DNA of 64,000 bases from Branchiostoma floridae (taxonomy: Eukaryota; Chordata; Leptocardii; Amphioxiformes; Branchiostomatidae). Shown here in pieces: positions 44,301 to 55,682 of the stretch; position 1 is the first letter of the stretch, and each line of letters begins with the position of its first letter. Where the stretch lies: NCBI RefSeq assembly GCF_000003815.2, contig NC_049988.1, forward strand, positions 18,797,598 through 18,861,597, read 5' to 3'. The position numbers were made by a program, and so were the translations under genes. The notes below the pieces were generated by a model that saw only the letters and a program-made list of their open reading frames with translations, did no database searches and had not been told where the DNA came from.

Positions 44301-47300
44301 CCCCGGAGGAAACACACTGAGTGCTGCAGAACACACCTGTTTCCTCATCGGAAGCTTAGCAAGGTCAGTCCAGCTGTTTTCACTTCCTGGTTGTTGTTGT
44401 TACTATCAATTTTCTTCCAACAGGGACTGTTTTAAAGGTAGAGTACGTACCTCCAAATGTTCGATGTCTGACATCTTGGTCACTGAGAATGGCCTAGTCT
44501 CTACCTTTAAAACAGTCCCTGTTGGAAGAGAAATGATAGTAACTGTATACATAGGTGACTGATGAACCTCTTTAACTGGTTGTTGTTGTTGTTCTTATTC
44601 TTAACCTTAAGCATTGGTGTAGTGTAAAGTACTGTAGTCATCATTGTTGTTTAGGTCCTTTGTGCAGAGTTGTAGTTTGTATAGACTGACTGACAGTAGT
44701 AGTAGTAGTAGTAGTAGTAGTAGCAGGGTAAAGGTTTGTTCATAACCAATAGCTGTGCTGGTTTAAATACTCTCCATGCCATGATGTTATGCCCTTGGGA
44801 AGGACGCTTCACACAGCTTTCCCTGACGATGGAGTGATGACCACTGATTGTATGCAAAAACACGGATTTTGTTGTGCTAAATACCAAGATGTGCACATTT
44901 TCCCACCAGAAAACGTTTTTTGATACCTTTGTTGGCACACTGCATGTAACTAAATTAATGTTGCATGTATCTATGTTGAATTTTCAGTTTCAAAAGCCAA
45001 CAATTTGGTTTCCAAAATCCATCTGGAAGTCAAAGTCAAAGTGATAAATGCTAAAGTCCTTCCCTGTTCCTTGTTGTTTCTCAGGCAGATCCCCCAGGCC
45101 CACATGTCCATGAGGGAGGGCAGATGGGACAGGAAAAAGGTGAGACACATTAAAAAATGTTATCCTTTGACTTTTTGAGCAATGCCTTTTTGTATCTTTC
45201 TATCTTGCTGTAAAATTCCTTTGTATGTACATGTGTATTCTTAAATGGCAAATTATATATGTTTCATTTTTGCTTAGTTCATGGGAAACGAGCTGTACGG
45301 AAAGACGTTAGGGATCATCGGTCTGGGGAGGATCGGCAAGGAGGTGGCACTGAGGATGCAGGCATTTGGCATGACGGTGAGAGGAGCTTCTTTTTTAGTT
45401 GGCAATTTCCAGATTGTACAACTTCATCTGAACTTGTCTTGGTCCTGGTGTATTTATTGGTGATTCACTGCAATACATTTTACCAAGCCCACCACGCCTG
45501 TCATTGTTGCATGAGAGTGCAGATAGTTGGCGAGGTACATACATACCTTTTATTTTGACTGCAATTGGCCCTGTCGGCCAAAGCCGCTCTTCCCAGAGGT
45601 CCAGTGTGAGGGGTAGTTTTTCATGAGAACATAAATAAATGATAGGTCAAAGGTCATAGCATTTAATTAGATGCAACCTCTGACCCTTGGCCCAGTGCAC
45701 GTGGGTGATCAGTCGCTCCAGTTCATCTGATGGGTGAGAACACGTTTTCACCCTGCAACCACCCTCCCGTAGATTTATCGGTGATTCACCGCAATAAATT
45801 TTACCAAGCCCACCACGCCTGTCATTGTATGGAAGGAGAGTGCAGATACATGTAATTTCCAGTTGCTTGAGTAATTGCTATTTGGCATTTCTAGATCGTA
45901 CATGTTTGACAAAGCAGATTAAAACCATGGTAAAGTGTTAACTATTGGAATGCAAAACCATCTGGTCTTTAGAACATTCTTCCAAAGGTTGAGAATAACG
46001 GTCAAACCTGTACAAGTGACACAATTGTCGACACTTTTCGGTGCATGGACATAGTTTCAGTCAGAAGTTTTGTTAAGCCAGCTTCCTATTCAAATAAAAA
46101 CTGCTTGCCCTGCCCCTATCCAAATGAAGGATAAATGATTTGTAACCATTATGCACACATTCAAAGTTTGACATTGAAAATGTAAGTGTCTTTATGTATT
46201 TCAGTTTTACTAAAACTGTATTGTATCACTAGACACAGAGTTTTGGCTAAATTGAAAAAAAAAAGATAATTCCTATCAAATGTAGTACCAACCCCAGTTT
46301 TCTTAGGACCAAAACAGGAAACACAACATTTTTTCCTAGGCCTTAGATATAAAAGGCCATGGTGCCCTGAATAGAAATATCACTTGTTCGTGTCAGGAAA
46401 TCGCTGAATATTTGTAACAGCAGCTGTTAGCTAGAGGCACGCTGTGCTGAGGGTAGACAACAGCTGGCACTTACAATGTACAATGTGTTATCTTCATGCA
46501 TGCAAGTCATACTTGTGTGATGATAGCTGTTAAGTATATGCATGTACATGTATAGCAGGGTTCTTAACAGGCCTTTTTAGCATAGGGGGCCCCCTATGCT
46601 CTGATTTGGATCCCCTATGCTGTGTTTCAACCAACGAATGGGGACTTTTGTGTTGTTTTTGTAAGAAATGTTCACTACATTTGGCCCTAAAATGCAAGAA
46701 ATGGTTTACGAATTCTAAAATTTTCAAGGGGAGGATTCCCTACAATAGTGATATATGTCTGCATCACTTTACCACATGGCTTTGCTGCACTAAGAAGCCC
46801 CTACACTGTGAAAAAATATCCTGGTGATAACAGTGTATAGCATTGATTAGTCCATACATCAATACATATCATTGAATCAAAAGAGTCGTTTTACCTCTTA
46901 GGATAGTTGTGTGAACTTGTATGTGATCTGAATTTTAAGAACATTTGTATATTGACTGGAGAGGGAACTTTGTAATGTTCATTCAAGGCATAAAGCTTTG
47001 TATATGTATCAGCATTAAAATTTTATAAGTTAGTTGACAAAAGAATTATTATGTTCTGACCAAAGAAGCAGAATGTAGTTATATTTGTTGTTAAAACCTA
47101 GATTGTACCAAGGAGTTATTGTCAAGATTGTTACTTGCAGGGCTCTAACCATCATTGAGTGATACAAGAAAAGCAAGCTTAATAAGACACCTATTTCTAT
47201 TCCAGACGATAGGTTATGACCCCATCATCGATGGCAAGACAGCCTCAGAGTTCAACGTGGAGTGGATGGAACTGGAACAGCTGTGGCCGAAATGTGATTA

Positions 47301-48855
47301 CATCACCGTACACGTGCCACTCATCCCACAGACACAGAGTAAGTTCCTATTATCCTAAAACTTTCCTTATATTATATTACTAGTAGTAGCCAGGGTTGTA
47401 GCCAGCTCCCATCCTTCTGTCCTTAGAAAGAATTTTGCAGCTGGGGACGGAAAAAAATTTTGCCCATTCCATCCGGATATCCTCTGTGATTAACAAAAAT
47501 CAATATGTAAAGATATAAAAACTTGAAATTTTGCTCTCCAAGCTCTCCAAAAAATCAGCGGAAGGTTTTGGAAGTATGGTCCACCAGCAAAATTTACACC
47601 TCAAAATGCAGGAAGTAGCATTTTAGAGGGCCTGGATTTCATGCCCTTAATGGAACGTCGGGCCTTCGGTGCTCAATAGGATTTCCATTCAAACTTGAGG
47701 GGACGGAAAATGATTTCAAGCTGGCTACAATCCTGCTTAGTAGTATCCAGTATTTGACTACACAGGAGTAGGCAGCAGTCTGCTAATTTTCACACCGCGC
47801 TTCCATGCGGCTCTGTCCAGCTTAGTATATAGTAATCACCCCACAGACACAAAGTAGGTTTGCATGTCCTAAAACTTTCCGTATATGATAGATTAATACC
47901 GGTACGCAGGCTTTTATCTAGGATTTTATCATAGGGTGTCCAATTTTCTTCCCGTTTGGCAAGCGCTGCAGGCATGAGTATTGTAGGGGGTCTGGGGACA
48001 ACCTCACTCGGAAAATTTTGAAATTTATAACTCTCTGAAACACCATTTCCCACATTTTGAGGTGCAAATTTGGGGGAATGAAGCAAATTTACTGTCAGAC
48101 AAGCCACATGTGACCTATAGCATCCCTGGTCAATCAGAATTTCATGCTTGTCAGAGGATCTGCTCCCCAGTGTAAGGGCGTGCAATTTGAGTTATTTTTC
48201 TAACAGGGCGTACAATGTACGCCTGTACGCCTACCTGGCTAAAAGCCTGCCGGTACTCGTAATCATCCTTCAGATACAGAGTAGCTTTCTTTATTCGAAA
48301 ACTTTCTTGGTATAATACTTTGTCCCTGTAGGCTGTACTATTGTAACAGTGTTGGTTTCTATAACCTAAAAACTCATCAACAGTGGAACAGGTTAGCATG
48401 GAACAAGATAAAGTCTTAGATGGATGGATTGATGCAGAATGTTTTACAGATGGTTTACAAGATAAAACAGCCAGATAGGTTTGAGCTCAGTTTTGGCTTA
48501 GGTTTTCACTAATGGCTCTGTCCCTCTAGGGTTGGTTACGTCAGTGTTAATACAGCTGTTATCGGATGCATGTTGGCTGTGCATGTGGGGTCCTGATAAC
48601 AGCCATGCAATCTATAACTTGTATTAAAAAGATAAGTGGAATTGTAAAATGAAATAATTTGTTAAAAACAGATGCGAACAAGCTATTAGGGGGCCCAAAA
48701 CGTAATCATTTCAAGGTTTCACCAAAACCCACCCACTTTCCAAATATCAATGCAATCCATCAAGGCATTCTTGTGTAATACTGGTCATTTGCACATGCAC
48801 ACGTGTATGCACACACACACACACACACCACTCTTACACACACACACAGACACAT

Positions 48856-48892
<37 letters not shown>

Positions 48893-51231
48893 AACATTCA
48901 CACACACATACACACACACATACAAGCACACACACACACACACACATACATACATACAAACACACACACACAGCCACACACACAAACACACACACACACA
49001 AACTGCATTTGGAGCCAGGAAATCCTATTTTGCCTCCAAACATCTGCTTGGAGATTACTATATATATTGTACGCATGATTTGCATTTTTTTGCTTTTTTA
49101 AAAGAATATTCCTTATGGCCCACTCCTTTGACTACGTACAGGCATACAATCACAAGATAGTGATTACATTGTAAACTGTATTTGCATGTTCTGCTTTTAG
49201 AAAAAAAAGTTAATTTTGATTACATTATTAATTTTTTGAACTAAGCATTAAAAAAGAATAGGCACACGGTTGCAAAAACATTAACTACATTGTAACCTGT
49301 TTTTTGCATGTTCTGCTTGCTGTTACTAACGCACGGCATGTTTCCCACCCAAGACATGCTGTGTGATGAAACGTTTGCGAAGTGCAAGGACGGCATGCGG
49401 GTTGTCAACGTCGCTCGGGGCGGGATTTACGAAGAAGCGGCGATATTGCGTGCGCTGGAGTCCGGGAAATGTGGAGGGGCAGCGCTGGATGTGTGGGAGA
49501 AGGTACGGGAGAGAATACACGTAGTATAGCCCCTCTAAATAACAGAATTACATTCCTGGATAGGGCTGTGTATCTAGAAATAAAAAGAAAACGGTACAGA
49601 AAAGTGTGTACATGTCCTTTAACAAGTATTGTCAATTATATCATTTATAAACAATTTTGCAGACACAGGTAATACTGTTAGTTACGCAGCCCTTTTCCTG
49701 GCACATGTTTTGCCCTTTTAAAGAAGGAAGAAAAGGTTGAAAGTTAGAAATGGCAATGTAATTCTGTTAGTTTACTGAAGGGGTGAAAGCTAAATTTTAC
49801 ACAACAGCAACAAGTTAACCTCATTTTTCCTCCTCCATCATCTTTTCAAACTCTCAAACTTCAGACCTCATGAACGAAGCGGTGTTCGCCAAGTGTAAAA
49901 AGACTCTGAAGGTTCTGAACGTTTCTCGCGGCGGGATCATATCGGAGGCTGACTTGCTGAAGGCCCTGGAAGCTGGGAACATCGCTGGTGCCGCCATTGA
50001 CACCTGGGAACAGGTTGGTTCTGGCTGCAGGGCATGATGGGTTGCGACCTTTAACCCCTGATGACCTCATGCTGACCTTGTGGTTACCTTTAACCACTCG
50101 AATGCTTACTTACGAACTTTACATTTTCAGAATGCAGCAGGGAAAACCTTATCCGTGGACAGTGCTTGATATGACAGCTTTTTATGATGAATTTGCCTGA
50201 GAAATGTTCATTCAGTCTAGAGCTTTTGTCATAACCATCATTGTTGTCAAAGATACAACACACACTAATAGAAAAAATGACACATGCTTGCATAAAGTAA
50301 TTGATACTTGTCATGATTCTGCTAGAGAGCAATGATTTGTGTATGGATTGGATGACCAGTGGGTTTTTTTCAGCAAGTGTGCTAGCTTATCTCTTGTTTG
50401 CTGGTATAATGTTAAAAACAATAAGTATGGCATACTCATGTAGCGCCATATTAAGTTGAGAAGAGAGTCGGCATGTGAGATGAGGTGCAGTTTGTGAACC
50501 CAGGATTGCAGCTTGTACTTTCCCAGTGCTGGGAGACTTAATAAGGAGCTCGTCGTAAATCCCACCGATGTAATCTTAATTTCTCTAATTTTTCACTCCA
50601 GGAGCCAACCACTAACACGGCACTAGTTCAGCACCCCAACGTGATCGCAGTGCCCCATCTTGGCGCCAACACCCGGGAGGGCCAGCGTCGCTGCGCTATC
50701 GAGATCGCAGAGCAGATCGTCGACTGGGTCAACGGCAAGGGGCTGGTTGGTGCAGTAAGTATTCATTGGATGATTTTTTACCTTTGCCTAGAAGGTTATG
50801 GTTTTTGTTGTGTATGTGTGTGTGCAGAAGACCAGCATAATTCTAGAATGTGTGTTTGTGTGTAATGTAGAAGGCAAGCATGTGTCTAGTATGCCTGCAT
50901 AGATTCTGGTGATATCTTATTTGTAGGACATAATAAAATTTTGGGCCTTGCTTCAAAAGAAACTGTAGTGAGACGTGACATTTTGGTTGAGAAAAGACAG
51001 GGATTGTCTCTAAAGCCTCCAAGAACTATGTTGTGTTGTGTGCAAAAGTGTAAAAGTTTTGTGGAATATGATACTGTTTTGCTCATACAAATCTTTAAAG
51101 AAAATTTTAGATGTATAAGTTAGAGCATTATACAAAATTACACATCAAAATAACAGTTGTTATATACAGTCAGCAAGAATTGTAATGATACAATGTAACT
51201 CAACCCCCTTTCTCTTTTTCAGGTCAATGCC
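38313..51231 (+). CDS. PHGDH: D-3-phosphoglycerate dehydrogenase, 3' end lost in assembly gap
   Basis: First enzyme of serine biosynthesis: NAD-dependent oxidation of 3-phosphoglycerate to 3-phosphohydroxypyruvate in the cytosol. Exons: 38313-38450, 43655-43806, 44298-44363, 45085-45139, 45278-45376, 47206-47338, then one of 49354-49502 or 49865-50013, then 50602-50754, then 51223 into the gap. Frame is kept at every junction (315 codons to 50754). Key features are [12 protein letters not shown], the nucleotide-binding [13 protein letters not shown], the catalytic-arginine segment ARGG (or SRGG), the EP glutamate opening the 50602 exon, and the catalytic-histidine motif PHLGA. The exon at 51223 begins VNA, as in vertebrate PHGDH. 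The C-terminal regulatory part, if present, is not visible. Confidence 0.95.
40737..40932. mobile_element. Foldback MITE, GCCTCTACCAGGCTCC family (in PHGDH intron 1)
   Basis: TAGTCTCTACCAGGCTCCAC AGGTC and the inverse GACCTGTGGAGCCTGGTGGA GGTA are the ends. ACAAATTGGACAAAT and GTTTGTCCAATTTCT are inverted inside. Confidence 0.8.
42003..42128. repeat. (GT)n-rich microsatellite in PHGDH intron 1
   Basis: Imperfect TG/GTGC repeat of about 125 bases. Cys/Val-rich frames across it are artefacts. Confidence 0.9.
42562..42911. mobile_element. MITE-like element with CAGGGCTCGAAATAC ends
   Basis: GCAGGGCTCGAAATACCGG at the left and the inverse GTATTTCGAGCCCTGG at the right. GTGCAGGTA words occur in both orientations next to the ends. 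No coding capacity is seen. It sits in PHGDH intron 1. Confidence 0.7.
43155..43420. repeat. Two-copy tandem duplication in PHGDH intron 1
   Basis: TTTGGGGAATTTCCATCAC, GTTGTGAGTTTACA, AAGAACTGTTTA and GAAAGATATGGAT in the first block recur with changes about 145 bp later. Confidence 0.65.
44085..44235 (-). CDS. Possible antisense exon inside PHGDH intron 2, unknown protein
   Basis: On the minus strand a frame ends ...[20 protein letters not shown], then [18 protein letters not shown] and a stop. It is preceded by a possible acceptor (CAACCCAG or CTGTCAG). The residue composition and periodic hydrophobics look protein-like, but no family is recognised and no partner exon is assigned. It could be the last exon of a nested gene, a decayed retrocopy or chance. 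Confidence 0.25.
44397..44550. mobile_element. Foldback element in PHGDH intron 3
   Basis: GTTACTATCAATTTTCTTCC AACAGGGACTGTTTTAAAGG TAGAG is followed about 65 bases later by the inverse CTCTACCTTTAAAACAGTCC CTGTTGGAAGAGAAATGATA GTAAC with few mismatches. Confidence 0.75.
44697..44722. repeat. (AGT)n microsatellite
   Basis: Eight to nine AGT units (also read as TAG) in PHGDH intron 3. It is followed by a SINE-like body (ATGTTATGCCCTTGGGAAGG, near 44784). Confidence 0.85.
45455..45850. repeat. Direct repeat pair of about 75 bp in PHGDH intron 5
   Basis: GGTGATTCACTGCAATACAT and CCAAGCCCACCACGCCTGTC at about 45459-45530 recur at about 45779-45850 with small changes. Confidence 0.7.
47391..47735. 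mobile_element. MITE with CAGGGTTGTAGCCAGC ends (copy 1)
   Basis: CAGGGTTGTAGCCAGC at the left and GCTGGCTACAATCCTG at the right are inverse. TTTTGCAGCTGGGGACGGA and CACCTCAAAATGCAGGAAGT lie inside. The copy at 54961-55323 matches in the inverse orientation. Confidence 0.8.
47906..48250. mobile_element. MITE with GCAGGCTTTTAGCCAGG-like ends and a 6-bp direct flank
   Basis: GCAGGCTTTTATCTAGG at the left and the inverse CCTGGCTAAAAGCCTGC at the right. The flanks read CGGTAC immediately before and after, a possible target-site duplication. The interior matches 23296-23650 in inverse orientation. Confidence 0.75.
48803..49003. repeat. (CA)n microsatellite in PHGDH intron 6
   Basis: About 200 bases of CA repeat with ATACA interruptions. 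His/Thr and Cys/Val repeat frames are artefacts. Confidence 0.95.
49354..49502 (+). CDS. PHGDH: PHGDH exon 7a (alternative catalytic exon, first version)
   Basis: 149 bases between AAG and GTACGG. With the single base carried from the preceding exon it encodes 50 residues, [20 protein letters not shown], then [15 protein letters not shown], ending AALDVWEK. It supplies the NAD-site/active-site arginine region. The match to vertebrate PHGDH (RVVN.ARGGI..E.ALLRAL.SG.C.GAALDV) is clear. It is followed 362 bp later by a homologous exon of identical length. Confidence 0.9.
49865..50013 (+). CDS. PHGDH: PHGDH exon 7b (alternative catalytic exon, second version)
   Basis: Also 149 bases, between TTCAG and GTTGGT, with the same phases. 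It encodes [20 protein letters not shown], then [15 protein letters not shown], ending AAIDTWEQ. By my count 26 of 50 residues are identical to 7a, including the RGG arginine. The frame is intact, and because 149 is not a multiple of three only one of 7a or 7b can be included without breaking the downstream frame. That makes a mutually exclusive pair more likely than two tandem constitutive exons. Confidence 0.88.
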
Positions 51232-51331
51232 NNNNNNNNNNNNNNNNNNNNNNNNNNNNNNNNNNNNNNNNNNNNNNNNNNNNNNNNNNNNNNNNNNNNN
51301 NNNNNNNNNNNNNNNNNNNNNNNNNNNNNNN
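51232..51331. other. Assembly gap of 100 Ns
   Basis: It starts nine bases into the PHGDH exon that opens at 51223. The sequence after it (AGATATACAAGATAGCTCG, then a TAG) does not resemble PHGDH. The end of the gene is missing, or the contigs are misjoined. Confidence 0.97.
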
Positions 51332-51802
51332 TCAACAAGAACAGGAAGACAAACATTGCTGAGATATACAAGATAGCTCGAAGAAAAGAAAAGAAAGTTT
51401 AGGAAGTACTTATTTTCTATCTTGGAAGACTTTTTACTTTGTCATACTATTTTTCTTTGTACAGTTGACATATGAGGAGATGTATGATGTCATAACTTGA
51501 AGTCTTATAATTGGTGAAGGTTTGTACATTGTATGAAGGTATGCACATTGTATGAAGGTTAATACATTGTATACATAAGGAAAGATTCAACCAAAGAAGT
51601 GTTGACCTTTTCTCTGAGGAGAAGGATGGAAAGAGCATTCATTGACGAACATTATTTTAGCATGATTCTGTTCTTTTGTAAGTAGGAAGTATAGAAACGG
51701 AGGGATTCCGTCAAAAGAAAAATTCTAGAAATAGATACACTTGCTTCTCTCATCTTTTGTATCAAAAGCACAGATCCTCTATTCTTATGTCATTACTGTA
51801 AG

Positions 51803-51954
51803 TAATCTCCAAGCAGATGTTAGGAGGGTGGTTGAATGTTACAAAATGTAGCGTTATAAAGCGTTACTGTATCTGCACTGTATGGCCAGTATACCCACTC
51901 TAAGGGGTGAAATACCAGAAACCATCCTCCTCCTTAACATCTGCTTGGAGATTA
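51803..51954. mobile_element. Foldback MITE, TCTCCAAGCAGA family (copy 5)
   Basis: TAATCTCCAAGCAGATGTTA GGAGG and the inverse CCTCCTTAACATCTGCTTGG AGATTA are the ends. Confidence 0.85.
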
Positions 51955-52388
51955 AGAATTTTCATTCTAAACAAAATTGAAGACAAAAAAAAAATACTTC
52001 TTCACACAACATTGTGAAAGATGAACTAACACCTTTCTGCTTTGTAATCTGCTTTTGCTTTTACAGTTAGCTGTTTAAAATGTAAATGACAAACTAAGCA
52101 AAGTCTTTCTGTACAAAATATCTTCTTTGGTTACAATGTATGTGTGTGGACAGTCCTTGCTTTTAGTGTTATTTTGTAACAAAACATCAGAAAAGTTGAA
52201 GTAGACAACAGGTGCTATTTCTTGTTAGAACGAGAAATTAGTTCTCAGAATGCTTATTTTGAGAAGTGTTTCAAAGCTGTAGACTTTGATGAAATGATAC
52301 CAAGGCAAAGATTGTGACTGTGTATGTGTACAATATACTAGTACATGATTGTATGAAGATGTATATCGAATATTGGCTATAAACATTG

Positions 52389-52466
52389 GTCTCCAAGCAG
52401 ATTTGAGTTGCTACTGTTCAGTCCATGGGATACTGTCTCACCAACAGAAGATTTGCTTGGAGATTA
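52389..52466. mobile_element. Short foldback MITE, TCTCCAAGCAGA family (copy 6)
   Basis: GTCTCCAAGCAGAT and AGATTTGCTTGGAGATTA bracket only about 50 bases. It is the smallest member seen. Confidence 0.7.
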
Positions 52467-52759
52467 TATAAACTATAGTTGGTGAAAGGTGAAGGTAGAT
52501 GAATCGCATTGAATCTGCTCATTGTCAGCGCTTTGTGGAGCTTCTCATTAAAAGTGCCATAATTTTGGAAGAAATGTTTAGAAAAAAAAAGCACAAGCAA
52601 TGCTTGGATGTTTCGATGTGACCAAAGGTTAAGGTAAGAGGTTACTTTTGGTGGTACATGTGTCTAGCTTAGCTGTCTAATATCTTCTGTGGAGAAACTT
52701 TAGAAATAAAGTTAACAAAACCAAGGAGAATGTGCTGCTCTTATTTTTGAAAGACACAT

Positions 52760-53169
52760 TAGAAGGGAAAAGAATAATGTGAAAGAGCTTCAAAAGCAAG
52801 ACAATAAATTAAATGAGATGATGGCAAAGAAATATGAAAAAGCTTCCGTTGAACGAAAAGAAGGTTAGAGGAGGATTCGGTGGCAGCTACATGTTTTGTA
52901 TATAGCAAAAACTGATAAAAAGGCAGAAACAATTAGATCTTGTTTGTGATGAATTGAAATCAAAAAGGGGTAAGCTTCAGAAAACTACAGAAGAGCGCAA
53001 TTTGGCTCATGACAAGATTGCCAAACTGAAAGAAGAATTACAGAGAATGATGGGACAGAACAGAGCTATGCAGGGCAAGATTGGACGACTAGAAGACAAA
53101 CTACGTCACCAACAAGGCGACCCCTTTCCTGCTCAATCTGGAAAAGCTAGCCATGGCACACGTACCTGA
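52760..53169 (+). pseudogene. Decayed coiled-coil protein fragment
   Basis: Two adjacent lysine/glutamate-rich stretches in different frames: KNNVKELQKQDNKLNEMMAK then a stop near 52868, and after an in-frame TAG near 52904 a longer frame, RQKQLDLVCDELKSKRGKLQ through KIAKLKEELQRMMGQNRAMQ, ending near 53169. Heptad-like leucines suggest one coiled coil interrupted by a frameshift and stop. A 41-base candidate intron (donor AAG/GTTAGA, acceptor TATATAG) lies between them, but the phases do not match. A processed or decayed copy, or an exon of a gene partly hidden in the gap at 51232, are both possible. The family is not recognised. Confidence 0.4.
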
Positions 53170-53170
53170 A

Positions 53171-54960
53171 AAACAAGACGGACATATACCCCCCTCCAAA
53201 CTAATCTATTATTACCTTCAGGTTAAGTTTGATTAACCATCTTTGCTTTGAACTTATAATTATGAATTGCAAACTGACAGATTGAAGTACTAGAAGTATA
53301 GTTTGCTTTTGAATCCCAGCTTTTGATATGGTTAACTTACATTACCTAGATTTTGTGCATGTGTGAGGACCCCTAGCATTTAAGTTACAAGTACTTTTCC
53401 TGTGCTAAATGCAAGTTTGTTTGTTTTCAGCCATTTGGAGGCAGTGGTGCAAGTAGAGCAAGATGACCAAATTGTTGTACTTTTGATGTGTTAGTTGGTA
53501 GCATTTTGTAATAGGGCTAAAGTTAGGTAGCTGTTTTGGTTAGTGCCACATGCACAGAGTTCAAACCTGTGGCACTAACCATAGGGGGGCCTATAATCGA
53601 GAATATCTCGGCCACTGTCGCTGGAGTGTGGAAATTTACATTATGATCTCCTCTGCCCCATGTGTTATTGTATGGGAAGCAATAGACACAATTAACAGAC
53701 ATATGGTAGCCCCTCAGCCTTTAATGATAAGCAGAAGAAAGAGACTTCAAAAACTTTGTCACCTCGGCAGTAGGTAATAGATCCCCATATGAACCAGGGG
53801 GAAAGCATATCCCCCCTTCACTTACAGTGGCACTATGAGTGTTGAATGTTTACTGGCCCCAAGGAATTATTGATAACAGATGTATCTCAAACGGTGCTGA
53901 CTATACTAAAGCACATGGTTGCCAATACATGCACTTTGCAAAATATGCGCTTCAAAATTTGTTTCTGTCTATATTTCAGTGAAAATAGCCATTTTCGCCT
54001 TGAAGACAGGTCAATATATTTCTTTACACTAACAGTAACAGCCTAATCTGCTAGCTAATGATTGTAGTAGCAGAGTCAGGTACAAAATTACTTTTATATA
54101 TACTACTTTGGTATTAGGCCATACTGGTAGGGCACCCACATGATAATGTATTCAATGCAGATGAAAAGTATCATCTTTTATTGTTTCAGCATTATCAATA
54201 TCTAATCTTAAAATAGCAAAATCAAATCCGTGTAGCCTAAAGTGAAGTATAGTTATTATAGGAAATATAGGTCAATACAAAAAGGTATCACTATGCAGTC
54301 TTAGTTAACACAAAGCTGCATACATGCCTGCAACCCTGAAGATACTAACTGTAAAAAGTAGAGGCCCATATACAGACTCTGATACAAAAAAAAATTGTTT
54401 CTTGTAGGATGAACAGTAAACTAGAACGTACATTTTGATGTGCATACATTGTACCATTTAGTTTTTATATATAGATGCTTTTGTCACATCACCAGTAAAC
54501 TGTCCCAGGGTGTCTTATTAACACATTATAACCCCACAAGACTGGGGGATACATAGAACTACATGACATTGTACATTTTGTATTCTACTATTAGTTTTAG
54601 CAGGTAACAAGAGCAAAGTAAAGGAGAGTTGATAGTGAGTTTTACAAGTTTCTATGGTCAAACTTAGTCTACTCTAAGTTAAGGCAGTTAGTGTTGTTTA
54701 CAATTGAAGATAAGATTTTAAAAAGCCAGTGGAAGTCACAAAACAGATTCCTTTGTCTTTGAAGCAAAATGGACAATGGTTCTGAGTATGAGACAATTGG
54801 GTCCAGGGTCAGGTTTGGACCTGGACCTGATTCTCTAGATCTGGACCATACCTGTACTAGTACCTGAATTTTCTGTACTGCTATCCACCCCTACCTGGTA
54901 TTGGTATTATATTAGTATCAAAACTATGAATACATGTATTATACCCGTGAGGGTCTGTAT
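53171..54960. other. AT-rich intergenic stretch
   Basis: No exon seen. A segment at about 54797-54890 (GGACCTGGACCTGATTCTCT AGATCTGGACC) recurs at about 55490-55570. Confidence 0.4.
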
Positions 54961-55323
54961 TAGGGTTGTAGCCAGCCTGAAATCATTTTCAGTCCCCTTG
55001 ATTTTGAATGGGAATCCTATCGAGCACCGAAGGCATGGCGTAACATTGCGCGTCATTTCTAGGGGGTCTGGGTCCCAGAAAATTTTAAAATCAAGACCCT
55101 CTGAAACACTATTTCCTGCATTTTGAGGTACAAATTTTGCTTGTAGACTAAGCTGTTCAATGGCATCTGTTTTGGTGAAGAATAACACATGGGTTTCAGT
55201 TTTTTTTATATCTTTACATATCACTTTGTCTGTCCCAGGGGACGGAATGGGGAAAACTTATTTCAGTCCCCAGCTGCAAAATTCCTTCAAAGGACTGAAG
55301 GACAGGTGCTGGCTACAACCCTG
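54961..55323. mobile_element. MITE with CAGGGTTGTAGCCAGC ends (copy 2)
   Basis: TAGGGTTGTAGCCAGCCTG at the left and GTGCTGGCTACAACCCTGG at the right. CTGCATTTTGAGGTACAAAT matches the copy at 47391 in inverse orientation. Confidence 0.8.
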
Positions 55324-55682
55324 GTCTGTATAGATGGACTGACAGAGAGAGGGTCTCTACCTCCTCTCACACAAGAGACTCAGTAGCCATATAGTTCTGG
55401 ATACCAGGCTACATGGATCTTGAAAATAAGTGCTGTTACCAGCTTTGAACACATAAGAAATGCCTTTTACATATAGGATATTCCACCAGGTTTGGACCTG
55501 GACCTGATCCTCTAGATCTGGACCGTACCTGTACCTGAACTTTCTGTACTGGTTCCCAACAATACCTGGTATGGTTGGTATCAAAACCGATACATCTTTA
55601 TTCCTATTATAATTAGGTTCTCCTTTCATGCAAGAGACTACAAAAGCACTGTTACCAGCATCAAACACATAAAAAATTCCCT

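Noticed and set aside
48750-49160. His/Thr- and Cys/Val-repeat frames
   Set aside because: They are (CA)n microsatellite artefacts inside a PHGDH intron.
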